Below are positions 9,655-19,448 of a DNA stretch of 64,000 bases, in pieces (within the stretch, counting starts at the first letter, position 1; each line of letters begins with the position of its first letter). Below the pieces are notes generated by a model. The model saw nothing but the letters and a program-made list of their open reading frames with translations, did not search any database and was not told the origin of the DNA. The DNA comes from Acidobacteriota bacterium (lineage in GTDB: Bacteria; Acidobacteriota; Blastocatellia; Pyrinomonadales; Pyrinomonadaceae): the NCBI GenBank assembly GCA_003697135.1, contig RFGC01000025.1, positions 1 to 64,000 on the forward strand, given 5' to 3'. A program made the position numbers and the translations under genes.

Positions 9655-9864
9655 ATGAGCAAGGAGAAAAACGAAAAGCAGGGAGAAAAGACCATAAAAA
9701 TTCATTATTATCGAAGTTCAATAGGTTATTCTCATAAGCAAAAGCAAATGGTGCGGAGCTTGGGCTTTACAAGGCTTAATCAAATTGTCGAACGGCCCGA
9801 TACGCCTGCAATTCGCGGCATTGTCAATAAAGTTCCGCATCTGTTGAGAATTGTAGAAGAATAA
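9655..9864 (+). CDS. rpmD: 50S ribosomal protein L30
   Basis: 69 residues from the ATG at 9655. [25 protein letters not shown] and [19 protein letters not shown] match L30. A TTG at 9634 overlapping the rpsE stop would add seven residues and is less likely, because a GGAGAGAG site precedes the ATG. The first 13 residues ([13 protein letters not shown]) are an extra charged lead compared with a minimal 58-60 residue L30. Confidence 0.93.
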   Translation: MSKEKNEKQGEKTIKIHYYRSSIGYSHKQKQMVRSLGFTRLNQIVERPDTPAIRGIVNKVPHLLRIVEE

Positions 9865-9877
9865 AGGAGTTTGGAAG

Positions 9878-10345
9878 ATGACGCTATCATTGAACAGTCT
9901 TCATCCTAGCGAAGGAAGTAAACATAAAAAGAAAAGAGTTGGTAGAGGACCCGGTTCAGGTAAAGGCAAGACTGCCGGAAGAGGAACGAAAGGACACAAG
10001 TCCCGTTCGGGTTATAGAAGAAAAATAGGATTTGAAGGCGGTCAGATGCCTTTGCAAAGGCGTTTGCCTAAGCGCGGGTTCACAAACGCTTTTAAGAAGA
10101 AGTGGATTGAAATAAATCTTGCGAAGATCGATCAAAATTTCAAAGCAGGAGATGAGGTGACTCCGGAAATCCTGCACAAGAGAGGTTTGATAAAGAAAGC
10201 AAAATACGATGTTGTCGTTTTAGGGAACGGCGAATTGACGAAGCCCATAAAAATTTCGGCACATCGTTTCACGAAGTCAGCTCTTGAAAAGATCGAAAAA
10301 GTTGGTGGAACGGCTACGGTGATCACCAAGGAGAAAAGGGCCTAA
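9878..10345 (+). CDS. rplO: 50S ribosomal protein L15
   Basis: 155 residues. The Gly/Lys/Arg-rich N-terminal extension that threads into 23S rRNA ([38 protein letters not shown]) and the globular C-terminal part are both present. Last ribosomal gene before secY, as in most bacteria. AAAGGAG precedes the start. Confidence 0.98.
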   Translation: MTLSLNSLHPSEGSKHKKKRVGRGPGSGKGKTAGRGTKGHKSRSGYRRKIGFEGGQMPLQRRLPKRGFTNAFKKKWIEINLAKIDQNFKAGDEVTPEILHKRGLIKKAKYDVVVLGNGELTKPIKISAHRFTKSALEKIEKVGGTATVITKEKRA

Positions 10346-10368
10346 AGCCTTAGGGAGGTTTAGTAAGG

Positions 10369-11787
10369 ATGGAGAAGTTTTTTGCCGCCGTTCAAAATAT
10401 GTTTAAGATTCCGGAGTTGAGGGGCAGAATACTCTTCACTCTCGGAATGATAGCAATCTACAGATTTGGAGCACACATAACAGCGCCCGGAATCAATAAA
10501 GCAAGGCTAGAACAAGTCTGGGGAGAGGTAAGCGGAACGCTTTTAGGTGTGCTTGATCTTTTTTCAGGCGGCAATTTCCGCACCATCTCGGTTTTTGCTT
10601 TAGGTGTGACACCATACATCACTGCGTCAATCATAATGCAGTTGATGACTGTGCTTTATCCTTCGATAAAAAAGGTTCAAGAAGAAGGTGAAGTTGGAAG
10701 GCAGAAGATAAATCAGTGGACGCGATATTTGACGGTTGGGCTTTGTGCTATTCAAGCATTTTTTGTTGCTACATGGCTTAGGAAAAACGGCATTATTGAC
10801 GAGGGTTGGTGGGCAACCTTCATGATTGTTGTTACTTTGACGACCGGGACTATTTTTGTAATGTGGCTCGGAGAGCAAATAACCGAGCGCGGTGTTGGCA
10901 ACGGTATTTCGCTACTGATTTTTGTTGGAATTGTGGTCAGCCTGCCAACAGGTGTCATGCAAGTAATGGAACGGGTAAGAACTGGTGAACCTTCGCAAAC
11001 TTTGGGAGTTATCTTTTTGGTAGCAGTTTTAGTTGCTTTGGTTGCGCTCATTGTTTACGTTGAATCAGCACGCAGGAATATACCGATTTCCTATGCGAAT
11101 CGCCGAATCGGTGGACAAATCTACAGAGGGACACAAACGTTTTTGCCATTGAAAATCAACATGGGCGGAGTGATCCCTGTAATTTTTGCTTCATCTGTTT
11201 TGGCACTACCGCAAACTCTGTTTTCAGCATTTCCGCCTGATCCGAATAATCCAGATTCGGTCTGGACTAAAATTTATGGCTTTTTCACGCAGTTTCATGG
11301 TGGCGATCCATACTATGAATTTCTTTTCCTTTCTCTAATTGTCGTTTTCACATTCTTTTATGTCACGGTTATTTTCAACACTGACGATGTAGCAGACAAT
11401 TTGCGCAAGCACGGTGGTTTCATACCCGGCATTCGTCCCGGAAAATCTACGGCTGAACATCTGAATTATGTTTTGACGCGCTTAACAACTGTTGGAGCGA
11501 TATATCTCGCTTTCGTGGCTTTTATTCCACAACTTCTCCTAAGCGGTTTCAAGGTTGGTAGATTACCGTTTATCGGTGTGGGACTTGAAAACTTTTTTGC
11601 TTCAACGCCTGGTTTGAGTTGGATACCAACAGGACTTGGTTATCAATTTTACTTCGGCGGAACTTCGCTTTTGATCTTGGTTGGCGTGGCAATGGATACA
11701 GTAGCGCAGATTGAAGCTCAGCTAGTCATGCGTAATTATGAAGGTTTCTTGGGAGCTGGTTCGCGTCTTCGTGGAAGAAGGCTGTAG
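10369..11787 (+). CDS. secY: Protein translocase subunit SecY
   Basis: 472 residues with ten hydrophobic helices. Forms the central channel of the Sec translocon in the inner membrane with SecE and SecG. Recognisable segments: the plug region after TM1 (LLGVLDLFSGGNFRTISVFALGV), GEQITERGVGNGISLLI, and the cytoplasmic loop with ARRNIPISYANR, which takes part in ribosome and SecA binding; also DVADNLRKHGGFIPGIRPG. The GTAAGG/GGAGG-type site upstream and the 23-base gap from rplO keep it in the spc operon. Confidence 0.97.
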   Translation: MEKFFAAVQNMFKIPELRGRILFTLGMIAIYRFGAHITAPGINKARLEQVWGEVSGTLLGVLDLFSGGNFRTISVFALGVTPYITASIIMQLMTVLYPSIKKVQEEGEVGRQKINQWTRYLTVGLCAIQAFFVATWLRKNGIIDEGWWATFMIVVTLTTGTIFVMWLGEQITERGVGNGISLLIFVGIVVSLPTGVMQVMERVRTGEPSQTLGVIFLVAVLVALVALIVYVESARRNIPISYANRRIGGQIYRGTQTFLPLKINMGGVIPVIFASSVLALPQTLFSAFPPDPNNPDSVWTKIYGFFTQFHGGDPYYEFLFLSLIVVFTFFYVTVIFNTDDVADNLRKHGGFIPGIRPGKSTAEHLNYVLTRLTTVGAIYLAFVAFIPQLLLSGFKVGRLPFIGVGLENFFASTPGLSWIPTGLGYQFYFGGTSLLILVGVAMDTVAQIEAQLVMRNYEGFLGAGSRLRGRRL

Positions 11788-11890
11788 GATTCATCGTTCT
11801 TCTAGAGATTTTGGAAAGGTGTCAATTTGCTTTATTTGAGGCAGGTTGAATCGCTGTCTTAACGGCGATTTATGGTTTCGTAGCTTTCTT

Positions 11891-12544
11891 ATGAGTAAGA
11901 TCATAGTTCTGATGGGTGCACCTGGGGCAGGCAAAGGAACTCAAGCTCGTCTCTTGCAGGAGCGCAAGGGAATCCCACAAATCTCTACGGGAGATATTTT
12001 CCGAGAGATGAAAAATTCTGATACTCCCTTAGCACGTGAGGTTCAGAAGATAATGGCCGATGGCCGACTCGTCCCAGATGATTTGACATTTAAGATTGTT
12101 AAAGAAAGAACTGGACGCGAGGATTGCAAAGGGAGTTATATTTTGGATGGCTACCCGCGAACAGAGGTGCAGGCTCAACAGCTTGAGGAATTAGCATCGG
12201 AACAAGGCAAGGAGATCGAGGCATTTTTGATAGATGTTGATAGAGAAGTTCTCGAAAAAAGAATGACAGGACGGCGCACTTGTGCTGTTTGTGGAGAAAT
12301 TTTTAATCTTTATTTCAAACCGCCGGTTAAATGCGAACGGCCTGAGTGCGATTTAGAGAAAAACTTGATTCACAGAGCTGACGACAACGAAGAAAGTGTC
12401 CGTCAAAGATTGATAACATACGAGGAAAAGACAAAGCCTTTGATTGATTACTACGAAAGAAAAGGCAAGCTTAGACGAATAGATGGTAACAGAGACCCTG
12501 AAGCTATCTACGCAGATTTAGAAAAGCTGATTGATGCGGTTTAG
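11891..12544 (+). CDS. adk: Adenylate kinase with a four-cysteine zinc lid
   Basis: 217 residues from the ATG at 11891 (an upstream in-frame start at 11846 would add a non-homologous 15-residue lead). P-loop GAPGAGKGTQ at residues 9-18; NMP-binding ISTGDIFREM; LID domain begins RMTGRRTCAVCGE and contains a second pair of cysteines (VKCERPEC), the structural zinc site of long-type kinases. Converts ATP plus AMP to two ADP. Sits between secY and map, its most common bacterial location. Confidence 0.97.
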   Translation: MSKIIVLMGAPGAGKGTQARLLQERKGIPQISTGDIFREMKNSDTPLAREVQKIMADGRLVPDDLTFKIVKERTGREDCKGSYILDGYPRTEVQAQQLEELASEQGKEIEAFLIDVDREVLEKRMTGRRTCAVCGEIFNLYFKPPVKCERPECDLEKNLIHRADDNEESVRQRLITYEEKTKPLIDYYERKGKLRRIDGNRDPEAIYADLEKLIDAV

Positions 12545-12569
12545 TTTATTTGGGTTACTGAAAAGCTTG

Positions 12570-13382
12570 ATGATAATAGCAAAATCTCAAAAAGATTTAG
12601 AGAGAATGCGAGAGGTAGGCGAGTTGATTGCCGAGGTTCGTGAAGAATTGCGTAAGATGATACAAGTCGGCATCACTTCGCTTGAGTTAAATAATGCCGC
12701 AGAAAAAATGATTCGTGAGCGTGGGGCAATCCCAACATTCATTGGCTATCACGGCTTTCCGTTCGCTATATGTGCATCTGTGAATGAGCAAGTTGTTCAC
12801 GGATTTTCAAATTCTGTTCCGCTAAAAGAGGGCGACATAATTTCGATTGATGTTGCGGCAACATACAACGGGTTCGTCGGAGATACTGCTTTTACGGCAC
12901 CTGTTGGCAAGGTTAGCGAAGATTTGGAAAGGTTAATTAGAGTTACTGAAGAATGTCTTTATCTAGCTATTGAGCAGTGCTATCCGGGGAAGCATGTAGG
13001 CGATATTGGATATGCGATTCAGTCCCATGCTGAAAAACATGGCTACAGCGTTGTGCGGGATTACGTGGGACATGGAATCGGAAGGAAAATGCATGAAGAC
13101 CCACAAGTGCCGAATTATGGACGTCCGGGAACAAGGGAAAAACTGCGTCCCGGATATTGTCTGGCAATAGAGCCTATGCTTAACATGGGAACCTATGAAG
13201 TTGAAGTTTTAGAGGACGGTTGGACTGTAGTTACAAAGGATAGGAAACCCTCAGCTCATTTTGAACATACAATAGCGATAACCGCGGAAGGCCCTGAAAT
13301 TCTAACACTGACAAAAGAGCAGAAAGAAAAACTTAAGAAAGATAGTCAAAAAAGTTTTCAAAGTCTCTTAACTGTTGCTTAG
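12570..13382 (+). CDS. map: Type I methionine aminopeptidase
   Basis: 270 residues from ATG 12570; an ATG at 12531 overlapping adk would add 13 residues without homology. Removes initiator Met from nascent proteins. Metal ligands are visible: the two aspartates in SIDVAATYNGFVGDTAF, the His in YVGHGIGRKMHEDP, the Glu in LAIEPMLNMG and the Glu in HFEHTIAITAEG. The C-terminal 20 residues (KEQKEKLKKDSQKS region) are an extra charged tail. Coding is continuous with adk. Confidence 0.96.
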   Translation: MIIAKSQKDLERMREVGELIAEVREELRKMIQVGITSLELNNAAEKMIRERGAIPTFIGYHGFPFAICASVNEQVVHGFSNSVPLKEGDIISIDVAATYNGFVGDTAFTAPVGKVSEDLERLIRVTEECLYLAIEQCYPGKHVGDIGYAIQSHAEKHGYSVVRDYVGHGIGRKMHEDPQVPNYGRPGTREKLRPGYCLAIEPMLNMGTYEVEVLEDGWTVVTKDRKPSAHFEHTIAITAEGPEILTLTKEQKEKLKKDSQKSFQSLLTVA

Positions 13383-13421
13383 TCTCGGAAACAGGGAAGA
13401 CATAAGACATTGCTTTGTCAA

Positions 13422-13451
13422 TTTGACTTGAGTCAAATAAGGGCTTATTAT
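13422..13451 (+). promoter_or_regulatory. Sigma-70-type promoter upstream of infA, -35 inside a palindrome
   Basis: TTGACT (13423-13428) and TATTAT (13446-13451) are separated by exactly 17 bases, in the 108-base map-infA gap. The -35 box lies within the 16-base inverted repeat TTTGACT-TG-AGTCAAA (13422-13437), a shape that could be an operator. Start of transcription would be near 13458. This would give infA and the alpha-operon genes a supply independent of the long S10-spc transcript. Confidence 0.55.
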
Positions 13452-13490
13452 TATTGTTTTGCCAAATTATCAGGTAGGCAAGCTTAAGAT

Positions 13491-13712
13491 ATGCCAAAAG
13501 AAGATGCGATAGAGGTAAATGCGACCGTAATAGAAACTCTACCGAACGCTATGTTTAGAGTAGAGATAGAAGGTAGTAAACATCAGGTTTTAGCGCATGT
13601 TTCGGGCAAAATGCGGAAGAATTTTATACGCATTTTGCCGGGCGATAAAGTAGTTGTTGAACTTTCGCCCTACGATCTGAGCAGAGGTCGTATTACTTAT
13701 CGCTACAAGTGA
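13491..13712 (+). CDS. infA: Translation initiation factor IF-1
   Basis: 73 residues, OB-fold. [20 protein letters not shown], then [19 protein letters not shown] and [18 protein letters not shown] are the IF-1 signature throughout. Blocks the ribosomal A site during initiation. Has its own likely promoter just upstream, and leads into rpmJ after 10 bases. Confidence 0.98.
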   Translation: MPKEDAIEVNATVIETLPNAMFRVEIEGSKHQVLAHVSGKMRKNFIRILPGDKVVVELSPYDLSRGRITYRYK

Positions 13713-13722
13713 GGTGATCAAA

Positions 13723-13836
13723 ATGAAAGTTCGCGCTTCGGTAAAAAGAATTTGTAACAAATGCAAAATCGTTCATCGCAAACGAGTTGTTAGGGTTATT
13801 TGCGAGAATCCGAAACACAAACAGCGTCAAGGATAG
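13723..13836 (+). CDS. rpmJ: 50S ribosomal protein L36, zinc-binding form
   Basis: 37 residues: [19 protein letters not shown], then [16 protein letters not shown]. The CxxC pair, the third Cys and the His form the zinc ribbon of the common C-plus L36. Preceded by GAGGTGATC. Standard position between infA and rpsM. Confidence 0.97.
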   Translation: MKVRASVKRICNKCKIVHRKRVVRVICENPKHKQRQG

Positions 13837-13851
13837 TGGGGAAAGAGAAAG

Positions 13852-14235
13852 ATGACCAGAATAGCAGGTGTTGACATACCACCACACAAAAGAGCACAGA
13901 TTGGGTTGACTTACATTTACGGTATCGGCAAGTCAAGAGCAACAGCTATTTTGAACGAAGCACAAATTGATATAAACAAAAAAATCAAAGACTTGACCGA
14001 TGAAGAGTTAAATCGCATTCGCGCGATTATAGAAAGAGATGGTGACGTTGAAGGTGATCTTCGCAAGAAAGTCCAAATGGACATAAAACGTCTGATGGAC
14101 ATAGGTTGCTATCGTGGTTTGCGTCATCGTAAGAGTTTGCCTGTGCGTGGACAACGAACTCACACAAATGCAAGAACGCGCAAAGGCCCACGCAGGGCGG
14201 CAATTGCTAAAAAGAAAGCTCCGGGCAAAAAGTAA
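13852..14235 (+). CDS. rpsM: 30S ribosomal protein S13
   Basis: 127 residues. [63 protein letters not shown]: every S13 signature block is present. S13 contacts the P-site tRNA and bridges to the 50S subunit. GGGGAAAGAG precedes the start. Confidence 0.98.
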   Translation: MTRIAGVDIPPHKRAQIGLTYIYGIGKSRATAILNEAQIDINKKIKDLTDEELNRIRAIIERDGDVEGDLRKKVQMDIKRLMDIGCYRGLRHRKSLPVRGQRTHTNARTRKGPRRAAIAKKKAPGKK

Positions 14236-14299
14236 TTCTTTCAAAAAAATTCAGTGAGGGATTTTTTAAGTTTTTCTAGACAAAATTCAGAAGGTAGAT

Positions 14300-14692
14300 A
14301 TGGCAAAAGCTTCGGCAAAAAAGACAAAGAAAAAGGAAAAGAAAAACGTTCCGGTTGGAATAGCACATATTTCGACTTCTTTTAATAACACCATAGTTAC
14401 GTTTACCGATCTTGAAGGCAACGTAATAGCATCTTCTTCGGCGGGTGCTGTAGGATTCAAGGGTTCGAGAAAAGGAACACCTTTTGCAGCACAACAGGCC
14501 GCATTAGATGCTTCTCGTAAGGCTATGGAAGCCGGAATGAGAGAATGCGAAGTTCGAGTCAAGGGACCAGGAGCTGGAAGGGAATCGGCAATAAGAGCTA
14601 TTCATCAAGCTGGTATCAAAATAGTTGCGATTCGAGATACAACGCCGATCCCGCACAATGGTTGCCGTCCGCCGAAGAGAAGAAGAGTTTAG
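14300..14692 (+). CDS. rpsK: 30S ribosomal protein S11
   Basis: 130 residues. After a Lys-rich lead ([14 protein letters not shown]) come [42 protein letters not shown], and the closing [18 protein letters not shown], all classical S11. Forms the 30S platform near the mRNA exit. Sixty-four bases after rpsM with an AGAAGG site. Confidence 0.98.
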   Translation: MAKASAKKTKKKEKKNVPVGIAHISTSFNNTIVTFTDLEGNVIASSSAGAVGFKGSRKGTPFAAQQAALDASRKAMEAGMRECEVRVKGPGAGRESAIRAIHQAGIKIVAIRDTTPIPHNGCRPPKRRRV

Positions 14693-14720
14693 GTTTTAGC
14701 GATAAAAAGGATGAAGAACA

Positions 14721-14795
14721 AAGCTCTGATTTCAGAGCTTGTTTGTAAACTTTTCCATCAAGCTAAAATTCTATGGGCAAATTTAGAATTAGCCC
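14721..14795 (+). promoter_or_regulatory. Structured leader between rpsK and rpsD (possible S4 target)
   Basis: Two structures fill this 138-base gap. AAGCTCTGA (14721-14729) pairs perfectly with TCAGAGCTT (14732-14740). Downstream, GCT + AATTCTA (14762-14773) pairs with TAGAATT + AGC (14784-14793) around a loop that contains GGGC (14775-14778), and that GGGC can pair with GCCC at 14792-14795, giving a potential pseudoknot or a switch. S4 autoregulates through pseudoknotted leaders in E. coli and an rpsD leader in Bacillus. The pairings are visible; S4 binding is inference. Confidence 0.4.
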
Positions 14796-14830
14796 TTTAG
14801 AACGAAAAATCTTGATTGGAGGCATTTTTA

Positions 14831-15466
14831 ATGGCTAGATATAGAGGTGCGGTGTGCCGTTTGTGCCGTCGCGAAGGAATGAAATTATTTTTGAAAGGTG
14901 ATCGTTGTTTCAAACCTTCATGTGCAATTGAAAAGCGCGGAACTCAACCGCCAGGTCAACACGGAGCTTTGGCAAAGCGCAAGGTTCTCGCTGGATACGG
15001 TCAACAGCTCAGAGAAAAGCAAAAAGTAAAGCGGATTTATTTTGTTCTGGAAAGACAATTTAGGAATTATTTTGAGAAAGCGTCCAGGCAAAAGGGCATC
15101 ACAGGTGAGAACCTTTTGATATTGCTGGAAAGACGTCTTGATAACACAGTTTACCGAGCTGGGTTTACAACTTCCAGAAGGCAAGCACGTCAGCTTGTAA
15201 GCCATGGGCACGTTTTGGTCAACGGGCGTAAGGTTGATATTCCGTCTTTTCAAGTTAAGGTTGGTGATGTTATTTCCCTGAAAGAATCAATGGCTAAGAA
15301 TCCACACATTGTAGCAGCTTGGGAAACTGCCAATGGACGTGGGCGTCCTTCGTGGCTGACGGTGCAGAAGGACGAAATGAGTGTTACGGTTTCAGCTTTA
15401 CCAAAACGCGAAGACATAGACAGAAATATCAACGAACAGCTCATAGTTGAGCTTTACAGCAAATAA
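14831..15466 (+). CDS. rpsD: 30S ribosomal protein S4, zinc-type
   Basis: 211 residues from ATG 14831, preceded by TTGGAGG; an ATG at 14816 would add five residues and would place the binding site inside the gene. N-terminal zinc cluster of the C-plus form ([19 protein letters not shown], then KPSCAI), S4 RNA-binding domain with [20 protein letters not shown] and [18 protein letters not shown]4 is a primary 16S-binding protein and, in many bacteria, the autoregulator of its operon. Confidence 0.97.
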   Translation: MARYRGAVCRLCRREGMKLFLKGDRCFKPSCAIEKRGTQPPGQHGALAKRKVLAGYGQQLREKQKVKRIYFVLERQFRNYFEKASRQKGITGENLLILLERRLDNTVYRAGFTTSRRQARQLVSHGHVLVNGRKVDIPSFQVKVGDVISLKESMAKNPHIVAAWETANGRGRPSWLTVQKDEMSVTVSALPKREDIDRNINEQLIVELYSK

Positions 15467-15472
15467 GATTTT

Positions 15473-15497
15473 GGTAAGCTCTTTTTGCGAGCTTGCC
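15473..15497 (+). other. Hairpin between rpsD and rpoA
   Basis: GGTAAGCTC (15473-15481), a 7-base loop TTTTTGC, and GAGCTTGCC (15489-15497) form a 9-bp stem with one G-T pair in the 71-base gap. The downstream GATTTTAG is a poor U-tract, so partial termination or RNA processing are both possible. Confidence 0.45.
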
Positions 15498-15537
15498 GAT
15501 TTTAGCTTGCAAATTTTGTTCGCAAAAGATAGAAATT

Positions 15538-16563
15538 ATGACAACGAACAACATGTGGACAAATTTCCAGATGCCGAGCCGTCTGGAAGTTGATAAAGAA
15601 ACTCTAAGTGATACATACGGAAAGTTTTACGCTCAGCCGTTTGAACGCGGTTTCGGCACGACGATAGGTAATTCTTTGCGCAGAGCCTTGCTTTCTTCAA
15701 TCGAAGGAGCGGCTATAACTGCCGTCAAGATTGAGGGCATAGAGCATGAATTCTCGCCCATAAAGGGTGTTGTCGAAGATGCGATTGATATAATCCTGAA
15801 TCTAAAGCAAATTCCCTTCAAATTACATGGTCAAGGCCCTAAAACTCTTTACATTAGCAAGAAGGGCGAAGGTGATGCTACTGAAGTTACGAGTGCTGAC
15901 ATTCAGCATGACTCTGATGTTGAGGTTCTAGATAAGACGATTCACATAGCCACGATCAGCGCTGGTGGCGAACTGAATATGGAGATGCGTCTCAAGCGCG
16001 GACGTGGTTATGTTGCGGCTGAATTCAACAATGATGAAGACCTTTCACTTGGCTACATTCCAATAGATTCGGTTCATTCGCCTATCAAGAAGGTTAATTA
16101 CACTGTAGAAGCGACGAGGCAAGGCTCGAATACTGAAATGGACAAGTTAACCATAGAGGTTTGGACAAATGGTTCTGTTAGACCTGAAGACGCAATCGGA
16201 ATGGCGGCGAAGTTGATAAAAGATCACATGAAGATTTTTATAAACTTTGAAGAGGAAGAAGAAAGGGAAGAAACTAGAGAGGAAATCACACGGCCGCCAC
16301 TGATGCGCCATGACATACTTGATCGTTCAATAGATGAATTAGAACTTTCGGTGCGTGCCTACAACTGTCTTAAGAACGCAGGTGTTCGCACTGTTAGAGA
16401 CCTGATAAGAAAAACTGAGCGCGAGATGCTTCAAACAAAGAATTTTGGCAAGAAATCTTTGAATGAACTTAAAGAAATTCTGCACGGCATGGGATTGGAT
16501 TTCGGTATGGAGTTTGATGAGCATGGAAATCCGATTCCAGGTTCGGGTGGAAGAAGATTTTAA
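15538..16563 (+). CDS. rpoA: DNA-directed RNA polymerase subunit alpha
   Basis: 341 residues from ATG 15538. The N-terminal dimerisation domain shows [34 protein letters not shown] and GEDA-type strands; the C-terminal domain (about residues 265-325) has the promoter- and activator-contact segment [22 protein letters not shown] and [14 protein letters not shown]. Earlier starts in the same frame (15493) give a non-homologous lead. Last but one gene of the alpha operon. Confidence 0.97.
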   Translation: MTTNNMWTNFQMPSRLEVDKETLSDTYGKFYAQPFERGFGTTIGNSLRRALLSSIEGAAITAVKIEGIEHEFSPIKGVVEDAIDIILNLKQIPFKLHGQGPKTLYISKKGEGDATEVTSADIQHDSDVEVLDKTIHIATISAGGELNMEMRLKRGRGYVAAEFNNDEDLSLGYIPIDSVHSPIKKVNYTVEATRQGSNTEMDKLTIEVWTNGSVRPEDAIGMAAKLIKDHMKIFINFEEEEEREETREEITRPPLMRHDILDRSIDELELSVRAYNCLKNAGVRTVRDLIRKTEREMLQTKNFGKKSLNELKEILHGMGLDFGMEFDEHGNPIPGSGGRRF

Positions 16564-16580
16564 GGGTCGAGGAAAAACTT

Positions 16581-17093
16581 ATGAGACACCTAAAAGCGCA
16601 TCGTAAACTCGGAAGAAAAACTGAGCATAGAATTTCGATGCTTAGGAATTTAGCGACTTCCTTGGTGAATTCTGAGAAGGAATATATCATCACGACAGTT
16701 CCAAAGGCTAAAGAACTCCGCTCCTTCATTGAAAAGGCCATAACCTTGGCTCGCAAGGCTCAATTTCTGACAGGCGAGGATGCCAAAGCAAAAGAAGTTC
16801 ATCTTCGCAGATTAGCGGCAAAGTTCTTCCATTCAGGAAATAGAAATTACAAGAAACAGCTTAGTGTTTATGCAAAAGGCGGTCAAAAGCCTGAAAGAAC
16901 CGCAGGAGTTAGAGCTTTGCAGAGGCTATTTAGCGAGTTGGGGCCAAGATACAAGGACCGTAATGGTGGCTATACGCGGATAATACGCTTAGGTAAAAGA
17001 AGAAAAGGCGATGGTGCTGAGCTTGCAATAATTGAATTAGTTGACAATCCGCGTGAAATCCAATACAAGGAATCTGCAAAACAATCTAATTAA
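16581..17093 (+). CDS. rplQ: 50S ribosomal protein L17
   Basis: 170 residues. MRHLKAHRKLGRKTEHRISMLRNLATSLV and YTRIIRLGKRRKGDGAELAIIELV identify L17, which sits at the bottom of the exit tunnel. Longer than the 120-residue E. coli form because of a loop around residues 65-95 and a C-terminal tail, within the family's usual range. Terminal gene of the ribosomal supercluster. Confidence 0.97.
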   Translation: MRHLKAHRKLGRKTEHRISMLRNLATSLVNSEKEYIITTVPKAKELRSFIEKAITLARKAQFLTGEDAKAKEVHLRRLAAKFFHSGNRNYKKQLSVYAKGGQKPERTAGVRALQRLFSELGPRYKDRNGGYTRIIRLGKRRKGDGAELAIIELVDNPREIQYKESAKQSN

Positions 17094-17098
17094 GAGTG

Positions 17099-17157
17099 AA
17101 AGCAGTAAGCTGAAGCGCTCTCTCGTAGATTGCTTTTGGTTTACTGCTTTGTTGTTT
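17099..17157 (+). terminator. Probable terminator after rplQ
   Basis: AAAGCAGTAA (17099-17108) pairs exactly with TTACTGCTTT (17141-17150), followed by GTTGTTTG. An inner AAGC/GCTT pair shortens the loop. The U-tract is interrupted, so termination may be partial and read into accB. Confidence 0.45.
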
Positions 17158-17165
17158 GAGGGGAA

Positions 17166-17717
17166 ATGGCGATGGGACAAGAAACAGATAAAAGAAAGAA
17201 GAGAAGCACAAGCGTTTCGGGAAATGCTGAACCTTCTTTGAATCTGGATGAAATCAGGGAGATTGCTGAGTTGGTTGATCAATACGGGTTTACCGATTTT
17301 GAGTTTGAAAATGAAAAAATAAGGCTTCGCCTGAGCAAATCGGTTGCAGTTTCACAGATAGCGGTTCAGCCTGTAACAGCGACAGCCCCAATTCATGCTC
17401 AACCGAGCGTTGAAGCAAAGTCGCCAACGGAAAGCACGAAAGCTGTTCAAGAGGCAAAAACGGAGGTTGAAGAAGATAATCTGCACAAGATCACTTCGCC
17501 AATAGTCGGAACTTTTTACCGTGCTCCAGCTCCAGATAAACCGCCTTACGTTCAAGTAGGCGACAAGGTTCAGCCTGATACTGTGGTTTGCATTGTTGAG
17601 GCTATGAAATTGATGAATGAAATACAAGCTGGTGTTTCGGGCGAAGTTGTAAAGATTTATGTTGAGAACGGACAGCCTGTCGAATACGGTCAGCCGCTTT
17701 TTGGTATCAGGGTTTGA
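17166..17717 (+). CDS. accB: Biotin carboxyl carrier protein of acetyl-CoA carboxylase
   Basis: 183 residues. N-terminal helix region ([24 protein letters not shown], residues about 26-50) typical of BCCP, a proline/alanine-rich linker, and a C-terminal biotinyl domain with the biotin-accepting lysine in EAMKLMNEI (K148) and the thumb-containing segment [15 protein letters not shown]. Carries CO2 on biotin in the first step of fatty acid synthesis. GAGGGG precedes the ATG; a second ATG two codons on is equally possible. Overlap-free but only 2 bases before accC. Confidence 0.95.
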   Translation: MAMGQETDKRKKRSTSVSGNAEPSLNLDEIREIAELVDQYGFTDFEFENEKIRLRLSKSVAVSQIAVQPVTATAPIHAQPSVEAKSPTESTKAVQEAKTEVEEDNLHKITSPIVGTFYRAPAPDKPPYVQVGDKVQPDTVVCIVEAMKLMNEIQAGVSGEVVKIYVENGQPVEYGQPLFGIRV

Positions 17718-17719
17718 TA

Positions 17720-19090
17720 ATGGGCAGGAAGATTAGAAAAATTCTAATTGCAAACCGAGGCGAGATAGCCTGCAGAATAATCTGGACGTGCAAGGAAATG
17801 GGCATCAAGACGGTTGCCGTTCACTCGGAGGCCGATAAAGATGCTTTGCATGTTCGCTTTGCCGATGAAGCTGTTTGCATCGGGCCTGCTCCTTCAGCCC
17901 AGAGTTATTTGAACATACCTGCTATAATCAGCGCCGCAGAAATCACCAATGTTGACGCAATCCACCCGGGGTATGGTTTTTTAGCAGAGTCAGAGGTTTT
18001 TGCAAAAGTTTGTGAGGACTGCAACATAAAGTTCATAGGGCCGCGCCCAGAGGTGATAAAAATAATGGGCGATAAGGTTGAGGCTCGAAATACGATGAAA
18101 TCGGCAGGAGTCCCGATATTGCCGGGTTCATCAGACCCTGTGAAATCAATTGAGGAAGCGACGGAAATAGCAAGGAAGATCGGCTTTCCAATAATAATCA
18201 AAGCGGCAGCCGGTGGTGGCGGGCGTGGTATGCGAATAGTTCGCAAAGAGGAAGAGCTTAAGTCAAGTCTAGAGCTTGCACAGTCTGAAGCAAGAGCTGC
18301 ATTCAAAAACGATGCTGTTTACATAGAAAAATACATTGAACGCCCGCGTCACATTGAAATTCAAGTTTTAGCCGATGAACACGGCAACGTAGTGCATTTG
18401 GGCGAGCGTGAGTGCTCAATTCAGCGACGACATCAGAAACTTTTAGAAGAAGCGCCATCACCAGTGGTAACGCCCGAACTGAGAGAAGAAATGGGACGCG
18501 TTGCCGTTAAAGCTTGTAAAGAGATTGGTTACTCTAGTGCTGGGACTTTTGAGTTTCTGCTCGACGAAGACGGGTCGTTTTATTTTATGGAGATGAATAC
18601 CCGGATACAAGTTGAGCATCCTGTTACCGAGATGGTAACTTTGATTGACATTGTGAGAAACCAAATCAACATCGCAGAAGGCGAGAAGTTAGCTTTTGAG
18701 CAAAAAGATATACAGCTTTTTGGGCACTCAATTGAATGTCGCATAAATGCTGAGGACCCTGAAAACTTTACGCCTAGCCCAGGTAAAATTACGGGATTAA
18801 ACATTCCCGGCGGTCCGGGTGTTAGAGTTGATACGGCTATCTATTCGGGTTACGTTGTCCCGCCTTATTACGATTCAATGATTGCGAAGCTTATAGTTCA
18901 TGCTCGAAGTCGCGAACTTGCCATAGCTAGAATGCGTAGAGCATTGGAAGCAATGGTTGTTGAAGGAATAAAAACGACTATTCCTTTGCACCTAAAGATA
19001 ATGAACGATGAAAGATTCCAAAGCGGTAATTTTTCAACAAAGTTCATGGAGGAATTTAGTAACAACAAGGTTGCAGGCAAAAGTTTCTAA
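17720..19090 (+). CDS. accC: Biotin carboxylase subunit of acetyl-CoA carboxylase
   Basis: 456 residues from ATG 17720. N-terminal [19 protein letters not shown]-grasp glycine loop [43 protein letters not shown], and the active-site [19 protein letters not shown] are all present and intact. Uses ATP and bicarbonate to carboxylate the biotin of AccB. Co-transcribed with accB. Confidence 0.97.
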   Translation: MGRKIRKILIANRGEIACRIIWTCKEMGIKTVAVHSEADKDALHVRFADEAVCIGPAPSAQSYLNIPAIISAAEITNVDAIHPGYGFLAESEVFAKVCEDCNIKFIGPRPEVIKIMGDKVEARNTMKSAGVPILPGSSDPVKSIEEATEIARKIGFPIIIKAAAGGGGRGMRIVRKEEELKSSLELAQSEARAAFKNDAVYIEKYIERPRHIEIQVLADEHGNVVHLGERECSIQRRHQKLLEEAPSPVVTPELREEMGRVAVKACKEIGYSSAGTFEFLLDEDGSFYFMEMNTRIQVEHPVTEMVTLIDIVRNQINIAEGEKLAFEQKDIQLFGHSIECRINAEDPENFTPSPGKITGLNIPGGPGVRVDTAIYSGYVVPPYYDSMIAKLIVHARSRELAIARMRRALEAMVVEGIKTTIPLHLKIMNDERFQSGNFSTKFMEEFSNNKVAGKSF

Positions 19091-19093
19091 AAA

Positions 19094-19122
19094 TTGACAA
19101 TTGATTTTCATAGGACGAAAAT
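19094..19122 (+). promoter_or_regulatory. Probable sigma-70-type promoter for rpsO
   Basis: A consensus TTGACA (19094-19099) starts 4 bases after the accC stop and is followed, at 17-base spacing, by GAAAAT (19117-19122). Transcription would begin near 19129, just before the AGGAG (19131-19135) of rpsO. Confidence 0.5.
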
Positions 19123-19143
19123 TTTAGTTTAGGAGTAGTGAAT

Positions 19144-19413
19144 ATGGCAGTTACGAAGGAAGTCAAAGAAAAAATCATAAAAGAGTATCAGTTGCACCCA
19201 ACTGATACTGGTTCTTCGCAAGTGCAGATTGCGCTTTTAACTGAAAGAATAAAAGAGTTAACCAAGCATTTTGAGATTCACAGGAAGGATAATCATTCGA
19301 GAAGGGGACTTCTGAAGTTAGTCGCGAAACGTCGAAAGTTATTAGACTATCTGAAGCGAACTGATGTAGAGCAGTATAATCAAATTGTTGATCGCTTGGG
19401 GTTGAGAAAATAG
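19144..19413 (+). CDS. rpsO: 30S ribosomal protein S15
   Basis: 89 residues from ATG 19144, eight bases after AGGAG; a GTG at 19138 would add two residues. [45 protein letters not shown] identify S15, a primary 16S-binding protein in the 30S platform. Followed by a terminator and pnp, the conserved rpsO-pnp pair. Confidence 0.97.
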   Translation: MAVTKEVKEKIIKEYQLHPTDTGSSQVQIALLTERIKELTKHFEIHRKDNHSRRGLLKLVAKRRKLLDYLKRTDVEQYNQIVDRLGLRK

Positions 19414-19448
19414 TTGGTGCTTTTGAGTATGAAACTCAGAGTTCTGAA

